DNA of 7,464 nucleotides. It comes from an uncultured Collinsella sp. Its GTDB lineage: Bacteria > Actinomycetota > Coriobacteriia > Coriobacteriales > Coriobacteriaceae. Location: assembly GCA_902494935.1 (NCBI GenBank), contig CABUVH010000097.1, positions 1 to 7,464 of the forward strand. Direction: 5' to 3'. Positions 1 to 7,199 of the stretch are shown here, piece after piece. The first letter of the stretch is position 1; each line of letters opens with the position of its first letter. The position numbers were made by a program, and so were the translations under genes. The notes below the pieces were generated by a model that was not told the DNA's origin, searched no databases, and saw only the letters and a list, made by a program, of their open reading frames with translations.

Positions 1-74
1 CCACGGGTCAAGATGCACTAGGCCTGGACGAAGTCCGGGCCCGCGCCTTTAGACGCGAGCCCGGGGCCCGTGGG
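1..74. other. GC-rich self-complementary leader segment, truncated at the window edge
   Basis: No gene is recognised here. The segment can form an outer 7-bp stem (1-7 CCACGGG with 67-73 CCCGTGG) and an inner 9-bp stem with one G-T wobble (21-29 with 33-41, GAA loop). An alternative stem pairs 36-40 with 59-63, stacked on 42-45/54-57. The two inner foldings share bases 36-40 and exclude each other. The outer stem may continue left of the window, because 67-80 reads on as CCCGTGGGTTATAC. It could be the 3' end of a structured RNA, a repeat, or the tail of an upstream transcript. I could not match it to RNase P RNA, tmRNA, SRP RNA or 6S RNA from memory. High GC alone can produce such pairings, so confidence is low. 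Confidence 0.3.
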
Positions 75-90
75 TTATACCCTAAGAGCA

Positions 91-113
91 AACCACCCTT
101 TTTAAGGGTGGTT
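91..113. terminator. Perfect 10-bp hairpin, candidate terminator of the upstream unit
   Basis: AACCACCCTT (91-100) pairs perfectly with AAGGGTGGTT (104-113) around a TTT loop. On the + strand it is followed by CTGATTGCGTTT, which is not a clean T-tract; the - strand side (TGCTCTTAGGG) is no better. The position, upstream of the acpS promoters and downstream of the leader segment, suits the end of an earlier transcription unit. The weak U-tail makes it an imperfect intrinsic terminator, possibly working in both directions. Confidence 0.4.
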
Positions 114-133
114 CTGATTGCGTTTACGGGCTT

Positions 134-163
134 TTGTCTCACATAGTAGCTGTGTTTTATAAC
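134..163 (+). promoter_or_regulatory. Possible upstream sigma70-type promoter (P1)
   Basis: TTGTCT (134-139) and TATAAC (158-163) are separated by 18 nt. The -10 hexamer matches the consensus at 5 of 6 positions and the -35 at 4 of 6. It would start transcripts about 60 nt upstream of acpS. It is weaker in support than the downstream promoter, and the two may act in tandem. Confidence 0.28.
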
Positions 164-169
164 CCTCGT

Positions 170-199
170 TTGTCGCATCTTCTGTGAACGGGCTACAAT
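170..199 (+). promoter_or_regulatory. Likely operon promoter (P2), sigma70-type
   Basis: TTGTCG (170-175) and TACAAT (194-199) are 18 nt apart. The -10 hexamer is 5 of 6 to consensus and the -35 is 4 of 6. A start near 206 would leave a leader of only about 23 nt, just enough for the GGAGGTG ribosome binding site at 219-225. This is the last good promoter before a run of six genes with no gap over 12 nt, so it probably drives the whole operon. Confidence 0.45.
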
Positions 200-218
200 A
201 ACTTAGTCTGTGCGATAT

Positions 219-225
219 GGAGGTG
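219..225 (+). promoter_or_regulatory. acpS ribosome binding site that decides the start codon
   Basis: GGAGGTG lies 3-9 nt upstream of the ATG at 229. An in-frame ATG at 217 overlaps this Shine-Dalgarno sequence and has nothing suitable upstream. The downstream ATG also gives the usual short AcpS N-terminus before the GIGVDIVEI motif, so 229 is the better start. Confidence 0.75.
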
Positions 226-228
226 AAC

Positions 229-768
229 ATGGCTGAAGCTGGTATCGGCGTTGATATCGTCGAGATTTCCCGCATGAAATCAATTCTTGAAAAGACGCCG
301 TCGTTTGCTCGGCGTGTGTTCACCGAAGAAGAGCGTGCGTATTGCGATGCATCATCGCGTCCCGCTGCTCACTATGCTAGCCGCTTTGCTTCGCGCGAGG
401 CGGTACTTAAAGCTCTCGGCACGGGTTTTAGTCAAGGCGTGGGTCGCAAGGATGTTTCGGTAACGCGTGATAAACTCGGCAAACCGAAGGCGCTGCTTTC
501 GGGCCGTGCTCTCGAGATCGCTCAAGAACTGGGTGTTGTTGAGGTCGCTCTTTCCATTACGCTTACAGGAGACTTGGCCGTTGCGAATGCCATCGCGATT
601 ACCGAAGATGCTCGGCCTAAGCCAAAAGAGGAAAAGGTGAGCACCAAGAAACGCGTAGCGCAGACATTTAAAGAGGCTCGCTCTGTTTTAGATGAGCTTG
701 AGCAGCTGCAGAATTCAGCATTGACGGAGCACCTGGGCGATGCTTCGCAAGATACGCTAGGAGCATAG
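229..768 (+). CDS. acpS: Holo-[acyl-carrier-protein] synthase with C-terminal extension
   Basis: A 179-residue protein that transfers 4'-phosphopantetheine from CoA to the serine of apo-ACP, a cytoplasmic step needed for fatty acid synthesis. Residues 5-15 (GIGVDIVEISR) carry the metal-binding Asp at D9. Residues 48-66 (HYASRFASREAVLKALGTG) hold the second signature with E57. The family normally has Lys just before this Glu; here it is Arg (R56). The late SITH-type motif reads SITLT at 109-113, with Leu in place of His. The AcpS fold ends near residue 126, matching the usual length of about 120. The remaining 53 residues are a charged, Pro/Lys-rich linker and a predicted helix (about 140-162), not standard for AcpS. 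The stop codon directly abuts the next start. Family call is firm; the role of the tail is unknown. Confidence 0.92.
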   Translation: MAEAGIGVDIVEISRMKSILEKTPSFARRVFTEEERAYCDASSRPAAHYASRFASREAVLKALGTGFSQGVGRKDVSVTRDKLGKPKALLSGRALEIAQELGVVEVALSITLTGDLAVANAIAITEDARPKPKEEKVSTKKRVAQTFKEARSVLDELEQLQNSALTEHLGDASQDTLGA

Positions 769-2385
769 ATGAAACCGGTTTTGAGTACCGAAGAAGTCGT
801 TCGTCTCGAGGATATCATCGAACGCGAAGGGACTTCGAAGGCCGAGCTTATGGAGCTAGCGGGTGAGTTTGCCGCCAACGAGGTCTTGAAGCTCAATCCC
901 GATCGGGTTCTCGTTCTGGTCGGTTTTGGTAATAATGGCGGCGACGGTTGGGTTGCCGCCGATATCCTGAGCCATAAGGGTGTGGACGTCGATATCGTTT
1001 CTCCGGTTGAACCGGATGAGATTCCTGCTGCTCTGGCACGTCATGTTGCTCGTCGTACTGCCGGCCGCGATGTGCACGTTTGCGTCGGCCCCTCGCGTGA
1101 CGAACTCGAGGTTTTGATCGATAAGGCCGATGCTGTTGTCGATGCCATTTTTGGTACCGGTTTCCACGGAAATCTGCGTGCGCCGTTCTCCATCTGGATT
1201 CCTACGGTCAATGAATGCGCCGATTGTGTCGTATCCATTGATGTCCCCTCGGGCCTGAATGCCGAGACGGGCGTTGTTGATGACGACTGCATTCGTGCCG
1301 AGCATACGGTGACGATGATTGCGCCCAAGATTGGTCTGTATAGCGCTGATGGTCCTGAGTATGCTGGCGATTTGATCTGCGGCAATCTTTACGACCGTCT
1401 TGACGAGGTCATCGATGATGTCGACCACGCCGCCGAGATTGTCGAGCCCGGTGACTTAGTTGATTACTTTGCTCCACTACCTACGAATATCGATAAGTAT
1501 TCCCGTGGCTCTGTGCTTATTGTCGCCGGATCTGCGCAATATCCTGGTGCTGCCATTATGGCGGCCAAGTCTGCAGCTCGCGCGGGTGCTGGTTACGTGG
1601 CAGTCGCGGCTCCTGACGCCTGCGCCAATCTTATTCGCATGGCACTTCCTTCGATTCCCGTCTTTGCTATTCCGTCTGATTCCCGCGGCTCCTTTGGCGC
1701 CGCTGCGCGCATGACTGTGTGCGAGATTGCAAAGAAGTACAGCTGTGTACTGTGCGGTCCCGGTATGACGACATCTGCCGGCGCTATGCAGGTGGTTTCG
1801 GGCTTGCTCGAGCTTGATGTGCCGCTTATTTTGGACGCCGATGCACTCAACTGCCTTGCTAAGATTGCCATTGACGGTATTGATAGTAATCCCGAGATGT
1901 ATCGTCGCGAGCAGCCGTTGGTTATGACGCCGCACTATCGTGAGCTTTCGCGTCTGGTTGCCGGTGACGAGGTGAACGACCTTGGTACTGCGATTGCAGC
2001 CGCGCAGAAGGTTGTCTGGGCTGCAGGCTCTGACAATCTGGTGGTCATTGCCAAGGGGCCGACGACGGCTATCTGTGGCGTTGAGCGTGTGCTGCTGCCG
2101 CTCTCGGGTCCGGCTTCTCTAGCAACTGCCGGTTCGGGTGATGTTCTCGCGGGTATTTTGGCCGGCACGCTTGCCACCATGCGCGACGAGATGGATCGTT
2201 GGGAGTTGCTGTATTCGTACGCCGTCGCACTTCACAGCTACGCCGGTTTTGCCGCGGCGACGGAGTATGGTGAGAAGAGCGTCATCGCGACCGATCTTAT
2301 CGACTTGATCGGTCCTGCCATGGAGCTGGCGGCAAAGGATGCGCTCGAAGATCTGGGAATCATGGACGAAGGGTCGGATGACTAA
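769..2385 (+). CDS. nnr: Bifunctional NAD(P)H-hydrate repair enzyme (epimerase plus ADP-dependent dehydratase)
   Basis: A 538-residue cytoplasmic metabolite-repair enzyme. The N-terminal YjeF_N domain (about 1-225) epimerises R- and S-NAD(P)HX; the C-terminal ribokinase-like domain (about 240-525) dehydrates S-NAD(P)HX back to NAD(P)H using ADP. Epimerase motifs seen: GNNGGDG at 54-60, DAIFGTG at 125-131 and SIDVPSGLNAETG at 156-168. Dehydratase motifs seen: GSAQYPGA at 254-261, DADAL at 356-360, TPHYREL at 387-393, AKGPT at 428-432 and the ATAGSGD nucleotide site at 452-458. Length matches the E. coli-type fusion, so both activities look intact. The ATG directly follows the acpS stop, with AGGAG at 759-763 inside the end of acpS, implying translational coupling. 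Confidence 0.95.
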   Translation: MKPVLSTEEVVRLEDIIEREGTSKAELMELAGEFAANEVLKLNPDRVLVLVGFGNNGGDGWVAADILSHKGVDVDIVSPVEPDEIPAALARHVARRTAGRDVHVCVGPSRDELEVLIDKADAVVDAIFGTGFHGNLRAPFSIWIPTVNECADCVVSIDVPSGLNAETGVVDDDCIRAEHTVTMIAPKIGLYSADGPEYAGDLICGNLYDRLDEVIDDVDHAAEIVEPGDLVDYFAPLPTNIDKYSRGSVLIVAGSAQYPGAAIMAAKSAARAGAGYVAVAAPDACANLIRMALPSIPVFAIPSDSRGSFGAAARMTVCEIAKKYSCVLCGPGMTTSAGAMQVVSGLLELDVPLILDADALNCLAKIAIDGIDSNPEMYRREQPLVMTPHYRELSRLVAGDEVNDLGTAIAAAQKVVWAAGSDNLVVIAKGPTTAICGVERVLLPLSGPASLATAGSGDVLAGILAGTLATMRDEMDRWELLYSYAVALHSYAGFAAATEYGEKSVIATDLIDLIGPAMELAAKDALEDLGIMDEGSDD

Positions 2386-2387
2386 TC

Positions 2388-3533
2388 ATGAATAAAGCCG
2401 ATTTGACGCGCTGGTCCTGGGTCGAGATCGACCGCGGGGCGCTCCGTCGCAACACGAGGGCCTATAAGAACTTGCTGAATCCACGTCAGCGCCTGTGCTG
2501 CGTGGTCAAGGCCGATGCTTATGGCCATGGAGCTGTTGAGTGCGCCAAGATCATGTATTCGGCCGGTGCCGACATGTTTGCCGTGGCGACGGTTAACGAG
2601 GGCGTTGAGCTCCGACAGGGCGGGATTACGAAACCCATCCTCATCCTAAGCGAGCCGCCTATCGAGGCCATTCCGACGTTGCTCGAGTTTGATATCATGC
2701 CTTCGGTCTATACGTCTGACTTTGCTCTTGCGTATGGCGAATGTGCCGTCGCGGCGGGCAAAGTGGGCAAGTATCATCTCGCCATCGAGACGGGCATGAA
2801 TCGTATCGGCGTTCACTACACGCAGGTGCTCGACTTTGTCCGCGGTATAAATTTCCATCGCGGTATTCAGTGCGACGGCGTATTTACGCACTTCGCCACG
2901 GCCGATGAACCTTCGGGCTGGGACTACAAACTGCAGTGTCAGCGCTTTACCGAGGCCGTTCAGGCCATTAAGGATGCGGGCTTTGAGTGCGGTATCGTGC
3001 ACTGCGCCAACACGCCGTCCTCGATGCTCGACCCCTCGATGCATTTTGATATGATCCGCGCCGGCGTTGGCTTGTATGGCATGCAGCCGTGCGAGCTGAG
3101 TGGCCGCGTGATGCAGCTTGATCCCGTTATGAGCGTCCATGCGCGTGTGACGCGCGTGGCACACCCTGCGATGGGTGAGGGCGTGGGCTACGGTTTTACC
3201 TACCGCGTACCGCGTACGCGCGTTCAGATCTGCACGCTGCCGATCGGTTATGCCGATGGCCTATCGCGTACGCTTTCCAATCGTATGGATGTGCTGTATC
3301 GCGGCGAGCGTGTGCATCAGGTTGGCAATATCTGCATGGACCAGTTTATGGTCGCCATTCAGTCCAACCCGGCACACGAGATTCCCGAGGCCGAGTATGG
3401 TGACGAGATGATCATTGTCGGCCGCGATGGCGATGCCGAGATCACTATGGACGAGATGGCCCGACTGCGCGGAACGATTAACTACGAGGTCGCCTGCGGC
3501 TTTGGCATGCGTCTCGACAAGGTCTACGTGTAG
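2388..3533 (+). CDS. alr: Alanine racemase, PLP-dependent
   Basis: A 381-residue enzyme that interconverts L- and D-alanine, supplying D-Ala for peptidoglycan. The fold type III barrel begins near residue 10. The PLP lysine is K41 in VVKADAYGHG (39-48). Other family motifs are IETGMNRIG (133-141), the catalytic tyrosine Y268 in GVGYGFTY (265-272), GYADG (287-291) and VGNICMDQ (312-319). Length is typical and all expected catalytic residues are present. The ATG lies 2 nt after the nnr stop and has no strong Shine-Dalgarno sequence, so translation probably depends on ribosomes finishing nnr. The position after nnr and before tsaE is a common actinobacterial arrangement. Confidence 0.96.
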   Translation: MNKADLTRWSWVEIDRGALRRNTRAYKNLLNPRQRLCCVVKADAYGHGAVECAKIMYSAGADMFAVATVNEGVELRQGGITKPILILSEPPIEAIPTLLEFDIMPSVYTSDFALAYGECAVAAGKVGKYHLAIETGMNRIGVHYTQVLDFVRGINFHRGIQCDGVFTHFATADEPSGWDYKLQCQRFTEAVQAIKDAGFECGIVHCANTPSSMLDPSMHFDMIRAGVGLYGMQPCELSGRVMQLDPVMSVHARVTRVAHPAMGEGVGYGFTYRVPRTRVQICTLPIGYADGLSRTLSNRMDVLYRGERVHQVGNICMDQFMVAIQSNPAHEIPEAEYGDEMIIVGRDGDAEITMDEMARLRGTINYEVACGFGMRLDKVYV

Positions 3534-3541
3534 GAGCCGCT

Positions 3542-4162
3542 ATGGGCGTCATGCACATCCCCGGCCATACCCATCAGGCACCACGTGAGGTCGCACTCGA
3601 GGAAATTGAGGCCGTTCTGGGCGATTGTCACCTCTGCCAGCTCTACCAGTCGCGTCACAATATCGTGTTTGGCGTGGGAAACCCCCGCGCTCGCGTGATG
3701 TTTATTGGTGAGGCGCCGGGCCGCAATGAGGATTTGCAGGGCGAGCCCTTTGTGGGGGCGGCAGGCGAGGACCTCAACGGCATTTTGTCGCTGGCGGGCC
3801 TCAAACGCGAAGACGTCTACATTGCCAACGTGCTTAAGTGCCGCCCGCCGGGAAACCGCAATCCGCGTCCCGAGGAAGTGCTGGCTTGCTCGCCGTTTTT
3901 GCGTGAGCAGATTCGAAGCATCTGGCCCGATATTATCGTGACGCTCGGCAACCCCGCGACGCACTTTGTGCTTAAGACCGAGATTGGCATTACTAAGCTG
4001 CGCGGCAGGTTCCACCAGATGGGGCATTTTGTAGTAATGCCCACGTTCCATCCGGCAGCAGCGCTGCGCAATCCGGCGTGGCAGGAGCTGCTGGAGGAAG
4101 ACTTTAAGATGCTGGGCGACTATCTGGAGCGACATCCCGCACCAGAGGACGCCTCGGAATAA
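3542..4162 (+). CDS. Family 4 (Fe-S) uracil-DNA glycosylase
   Basis: A 206-residue base-excision repair enzyme that removes uracil from DNA. Four cysteines (C29, C32, C100, C116) are spaced 3, 68 and 16 apart as in thermostable family 4 enzymes, where they bind a [4Fe-4S] cluster. The active-site motif GEAPGRNEDLQGEPFVG is at 57-72 and the second motif, HPAAALRNP, at 170-178 replaces the usual HPSYLLRNP. NVLKCRPPGNRNP (97-109) is also typical. AGGAG at 3532-3536 overlaps the alr stop codon, and the ATG is 8 nt past it. A short N-terminal extension of about 15 residues precedes the first cysteine compared with minimal family members. A related SAUGI or family 5 role is less likely from the motif set. 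Confidence 0.93.
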   Translation: MGVMHIPGHTHQAPREVALEEIEAVLGDCHLCQLYQSRHNIVFGVGNPRARVMFIGEAPGRNEDLQGEPFVGAAGEDLNGILSLAGLKREDVYIANVLKCRPPGNRNPRPEEVLACSPFLREQIRSIWPDIIVTLGNPATHFVLKTEIGITKLRGRFHQMGHFVVMPTFHPAAALRNPAWQELLEEDFKMLGDYLERHPAPEDASE

Positions 4163-4174
4163 TAAGGAGCATAT

Positions 4175-4681
4175 ATGTCCCTGGAGCGCCTGGGGGTAGG
4201 TACTTACAAAACGACTTGCGCTGCCGATACGGAGTACTTTGGCGAGCTAATTGCACCGTGCCTTGAGGACGGCGATGTGCTCATCCTGACCGGTGGCCTG
4301 GGAGTGGGCAAAACTCACTTTACCAAGGGCGTCTCGCGCGGGCTGGGCGATGAGCATATGGTTACGAGCCCTACGTTTGCGCTCATGGCCGTTCACGATC
4401 AAGGTCGTATTCCGCTGTTTCACTTTGATCTATACCGCCTGGAGCATGCCTACGAGCTCGAGGATACGGGCATTTTCGATGCGCTGGGCTATGAGGGTGC
4501 TTGCTTGCTGGAATGGGGCGAACAATTCCAGGACGAGCTGACGGATGAGTATCTTTCGGTGACGCTCAAGCGTGATGAGGGCGACAGCGATGTGCGAACG
4601 ATAACGCTTGAGGCGCACGGTGACCGCGCAATGGAGCTTTCCCATTTGATTGATAAGGCTGTACAAGATGAGCTTGCATAA
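4175..4681 (+). CDS. tsaE: tRNA t6A37 synthesis ATPase TsaE
   Basis: A 168-residue P-loop ATPase that supports the TsaB-TsaD complex in transferring threonylcarbamoyl to A37 of ANN-decoding tRNAs. The Walker A motif is GGLGVGKT (40-47), followed by the switch-like TSPTFALM (64-71), the family hallmark HFDLYRL (83-89) and LLEWGE (111-116). The length is close to the usual 150-160. AAGGAG at 4164-4169 lies 5 nt before the ATG. The gene ends 14 nt inside the next one, the TsaB-RimI-TsaD fusion, so TsaE is made coupled to its partners. It remains a separate protein although the partners are fused. Confidence 0.95.
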   Translation: MSLERLGVGTYKTTCAADTEYFGELIAPCLEDGDVLILTGGLGVGKTHFTKGVSRGLGDEHMVTSPTFALMAVHDQGRIPLFHFDLYRLEHAYELEDTGIFDALGYEGACLLEWGEQFQDELTDEYLSVTLKRDEGDSDVRTITLEAHGDRAMELSHLIDKAVQDELA

Positions 4682-7052
4682 CGACAACGCGCTGGTGGTG
4701 GCGCTCGATACCTCGACCGACATGCTTGCCTGCGCGGCAAGCTGGATTGATGGGCAGACGGGCGAGACGAAGCTCGTGAGTGGCGACCACATGTGTCGCC
4801 GTCACGCCAACGTTGAGCTCGTGAATACCGTTGATGGCGTGCTGGCTCAAGCCGGTCTGGATCGCAGCGATGTTGGTTACTACGTGGTCGGCCGCGGCCC
4901 GGGGTCGTTTACGGGTGTGCGCATCGGCATCTCCACTGCCAAGGGCCTCGCGCGCGGTGCCAATGTTCCACTGCTGGGCGTGTCGACGCTCGACGCTTGC
5001 GCTTGGACGGCGTGGAAGGCTGGCGTGCGCGGCAAGCTTGGTATCTTGGCCGATGCCATGCGCGGTGAGGTATATCCGGCACTATATATGCTGGGCGATG
5101 AGGGTCCCGAGCGTCAATTTGAGCGCGAACACGTGGTCAAGGCCGCCGTGGCGCTCGATGAGTGGCGCCGAGCAGCGGACTGGGACCAGGTTCAGCTGAC
5201 CGGTGACGGTCTCGTGCGCTATGGCAAGCTGCTGGGTGAGGACGAGACCGCCCGCTGCGTGGAGCGCGACCTGTGGTGGCCTTCGGGCGAGGGCTTGCTG
5301 CTCGTGCACGCTGCGGGTGACGGCGATCCGGCTCGCGTCCTGCCGATTTACACGCGCCTTTCGGATGCCGAGGAAAACGAGCGCAAGCGTCTTGGTCTTG
5401 CCGAGAGTGCGCAGAGCGAAATTACGGGCGTTGCCGATGAGCTCGCCGGTCGTCATCTGCAGTTCCGTCCCATGGGCGCGGCGGATGCCGAGGGCGCGAG
5501 CGCGCTAGAGGCTGCCTGCTTTGAAGGTGCCGGACACGAGGCGTGGACGCCGGGCATGTTCCTGTCCGAACTGGGCGAGGACGTCGCTGCGCCGCGCAGT
5601 TGGTGGGTGGCACACGACGACGGCAAGCTGCTGGGCCTTGCCGGCGGTATGGTCGTGGACGGTGATGTGCAGATTCTGGATGTCGCCGTCGACTCGGCAC
5701 ATCGCCGTGAGGGCATTGCCCGCAAGCTGCTGTCGCATGTGAGCTATGATGCCCAGATGCTCGGCTGCACCACGGCTTCGCTCGAGGTCGAGGACGGCAA
5801 CGAGGGCGCGATTGCGCTCTATGCCGCTCTGGGCTTTACCGAGGTGGGTCGTCGTCGTGGCTACTACGGTGTCGGCAAAGACGCCATCGCCATGACGGCC
5901 CCACTTCCCCTCGTACTTCCGGTCGATAACGCCTCGCCCGAGCCGACGGCAGCCGAGCAACGCGTATGGCCGCTGCCTGCGCCTGGGCGCTCCGAGGGGG
6001 AGCGCACCGAAATTGAGCGCCGCCGCCTGGTGCTCGCTATCGAGAGTTCCTGCGACGAGACGGCCGTGGCGATTATCGATGCGGATGGCAATATGCTGGC
6101 CAACCAGGTGTCGACACAGATTGATTTTCATGCCCGCTTTGGCGGCGTGGTGCCCGAGATCGCCTCGCGCAAACACGTTGAGGTGATTGTGAGTGTCGTG
6201 GATGCGGCGCTCGAGGATGCCGCAGCATCGCTTGGTCTTGAGGGTGGAGCCATTGCTCCCAGCGAGCTTGCCGCCGTGGGCGTGACACAGGGTCCGGGCC
6301 TGGTGGGCGCCCTCGTGGTGGGCGTTGCCTTTGCCAAAGGCTTTGCCTACGCTGCCGGTAAGCCGCTCGTATGCGTCAACCATCTGGAGGGGCATCTGTT
6401 TGCCAACCTGCTGGCGCAACCCGACCTCAAACCGCCGTTTATCTTCACGCTTGTCTCGGGTGGGCACACCATGCTCGTGCACGTGAAGGCATGGGGCGAC
6501 TACGAGGTGCTCGGTGAGACGCTCGACGACGCTGTGGGCGAGGCCTTCGACAAGGTAGCCAAGGCGTTGGGTCTGGGCTATCCCGGTGGCCCCATCATTT
6601 CCAAGCTGGCCGAGACGGGCAACCCCAAGGCGATCGATTTCCCCCGTGCGCTTAACAGCAGGGGAGACTATCGCTTCTCGCTTTCGGGCCTTAAAACCGC
6701 TGTGACGCTCTACATTGAACAGGAGACCAAGGCCGGGCGCACGATCCACCTGCCCGATCTGGCAGCTTCGTTTGAGGCAGCTGTCTTTGACGTGCAGTAC
6801 AAGAAGGCCAAAAACGCATTGCACGCTACCGGATGCAAGGAATACTGCATCGGTGGCGGCGTCTCGGCCAACCCGCATCTGCGCGAGATGATGATCAAGA
6901 AGCTTGGACGTCAGGGGATTCGCGTAACGGTGCCGCCCTTGTCTGCCTGTACCGATAACGCAGCCATGATCGCGGAGGTCGCTCGCCGTAAATTCGACCG
7001 AGGTGAAATCTCGCCGTTCGACGTCGACGCCGATCCAAACATGACGCTGTAG
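4668..7052 (+). CDS. tsaD: TsaB-RimI-TsaD three-domain fusion: t6A37 transferase and S18 acetyltransferase
   Basis: A 794-residue protein joining three proteins that are usually separate. Residues about 7-240 are TsaB, the TsaD dimerisation subunit, with GPGSFTGVRIG at 77-87. About 262-412 is a GNAT acetyltransferase of the RimI type, with the acetyl-CoA loop RREGIA at 346-351 and the NEGAIALYAALGF signature near 378-390. A Pro/Glu/Ala-rich linker (about 415-452) follows. About 453-794 is TsaD, with ESSCDET at 459-465, metal-binding H572 and H576, SGGHT at 597-601, IGGGVSAN at 728-735 and the last metal ligand D763 in CTDNAAMIA. All catalytic residues appear intact. No in-frame ATG with a Shine-Dalgarno sequence precedes the RimI or TsaD part, supporting one long polypeptide. 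The ATG at 4668 (AAGG 4655-4658) is preferred over a TTG at 4650. Confidence 0.94.
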   Translation: MSLHNDNALVVALDTSTDMLACAASWIDGQTGETKLVSGDHMCRRHANVELVNTVDGVLAQAGLDRSDVGYYVVGRGPGSFTGVRIGISTAKGLARGANVPLLGVSTLDACAWTAWKAGVRGKLGILADAMRGEVYPALYMLGDEGPERQFEREHVVKAAVALDEWRRAADWDQVQLTGDGLVRYGKLLGEDETARCVERDLWWPSGEGLLLVHAAGDGDPARVLPIYTRLSDAEENERKRLGLAESAQSEITGVADELAGRHLQFRPMGAADAEGASALEAACFEGAGHEAWTPGMFLSELGEDVAAPRSWWVAHDDGKLLGLAGGMVVDGDVQILDVAVDSAHRREGIARKLLSHVSYDAQMLGCTTASLEVEDGNEGAIALYAALGFTEVGRRRGYYGVGKDAIAMTAPLPLVLPVDNASPEPTAAEQRVWPLPAPGRSEGERTEIERRRLVLAIESSCDETAVAIIDADGNMLANQVSTQIDFHARFGGVVPEIASRKHVEVIVSVVDAALEDAAASLGLEGGAIAPSELAAVGVTQGPGLVGALVVGVAFAKGFAYAAGKPLVCVNHLEGHLFANLLAQPDLKPPFIFTLVSGGHTMLVHVKAWGDYEVLGETLDDAVGEAFDKVAKALGLGYPGGPIISKLAETGNPKAIDFPRALNSRGDYRFSLSGLKTAVTLYIEQETKAGRTIHLPDLAASFEAAVFDVQYKKAKNALHATGCKEYCIGGGVSANPHLREMMIKKLGRQGIRVTVPPLSACTDNAAMIAEVARRKFDRGEISPFDVDADPNMTL

Positions 7053-7064
7053 CTGGTACGGCGC

Positions 7065-7199
7065 GGTCCCCGGACGGAGGGGCCGGATATAAGGTTTCCT
7101 GCTCTACAGTCCTGCGCAAGACGAAGGCCACATTAAGTGGCCTTCTTTGCGTGCGGAACTCGCGATAAACCTTATATCCGGCCCCTCCGTCCGGGGACC
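7065..7199 (+). repeat. Covarying fold-back element, copy 1 (candidate structured RNA or 3'-end element)
   Basis: Arms 7065-7097 and 7167-7199 are a perfect 33-bp inverted repeat around a 75-nt core at 7095-7169. The core matches copy 2 (on the opposite strand) at 66 of 75 positions. Within the core, 7123-7131 pairs with 7137-7145 (9 bp, ATTAA loop), and further helices lie below it (7115-7119 with 7147-7151; 7110-7112 with 7155-7157). Strand is set by the T-rich tail after the apical stem (CTTCTTT) and by the tsaD stop lying 12 nt upstream. It may terminate the operon, protect its mRNA end, be an RNase III target, or be an independent RNA. A mobile fold-back DNA element is the main alternative. 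It could correspond to an already described Collinsella repeat or motif; I cannot check. Confidence 0.7.
7123..7148 (+). terminator. Terminator-like apical hairpin inside copy 1
   Basis: GAAGGCCAC (7123-7131), loop ATTAA, GTGGCCTTC (7137-7145) and a short TTT tail form a strong stem followed by a U-rich end (CUUCUUU). The tail is short, so it would be a modest intrinsic terminator of the acpS-tsaD operon. The opposite strand lacks an equivalent tail (CTTCGTCTTG). Confidence 0.4.

Noticed and set aside
31..40. Resemblance to the 5' conserved region of RNase P RNA (AAGTCCGGGC)
   Set aside because: The rest of an RNase P RNA of about 350 nt cannot fit before acpS, and the other conserved blocks are missing.
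3..149. Open frame without a start in the window, possibly the end of an upstream gene
   Set aside because: It uses rare codons (CTA, AGA), runs through the strong 91-113 hairpin and reaches into the first promoter region; no family recognised.
217..228. Upstream ATG of acpS (MEVN...)
   Set aside because: It overlaps the Shine-Dalgarno sequence of the ATG at 229 and has no ribosome binding site of its own.
5505..6878. Long open frame on the - strand opposite the RimI-TsaD part
   Set aside because: It is antisense to a gene with intact TsaD and RimI motifs, has no recognisable domain, and long antisense frames are common opposite GC-rich genes.
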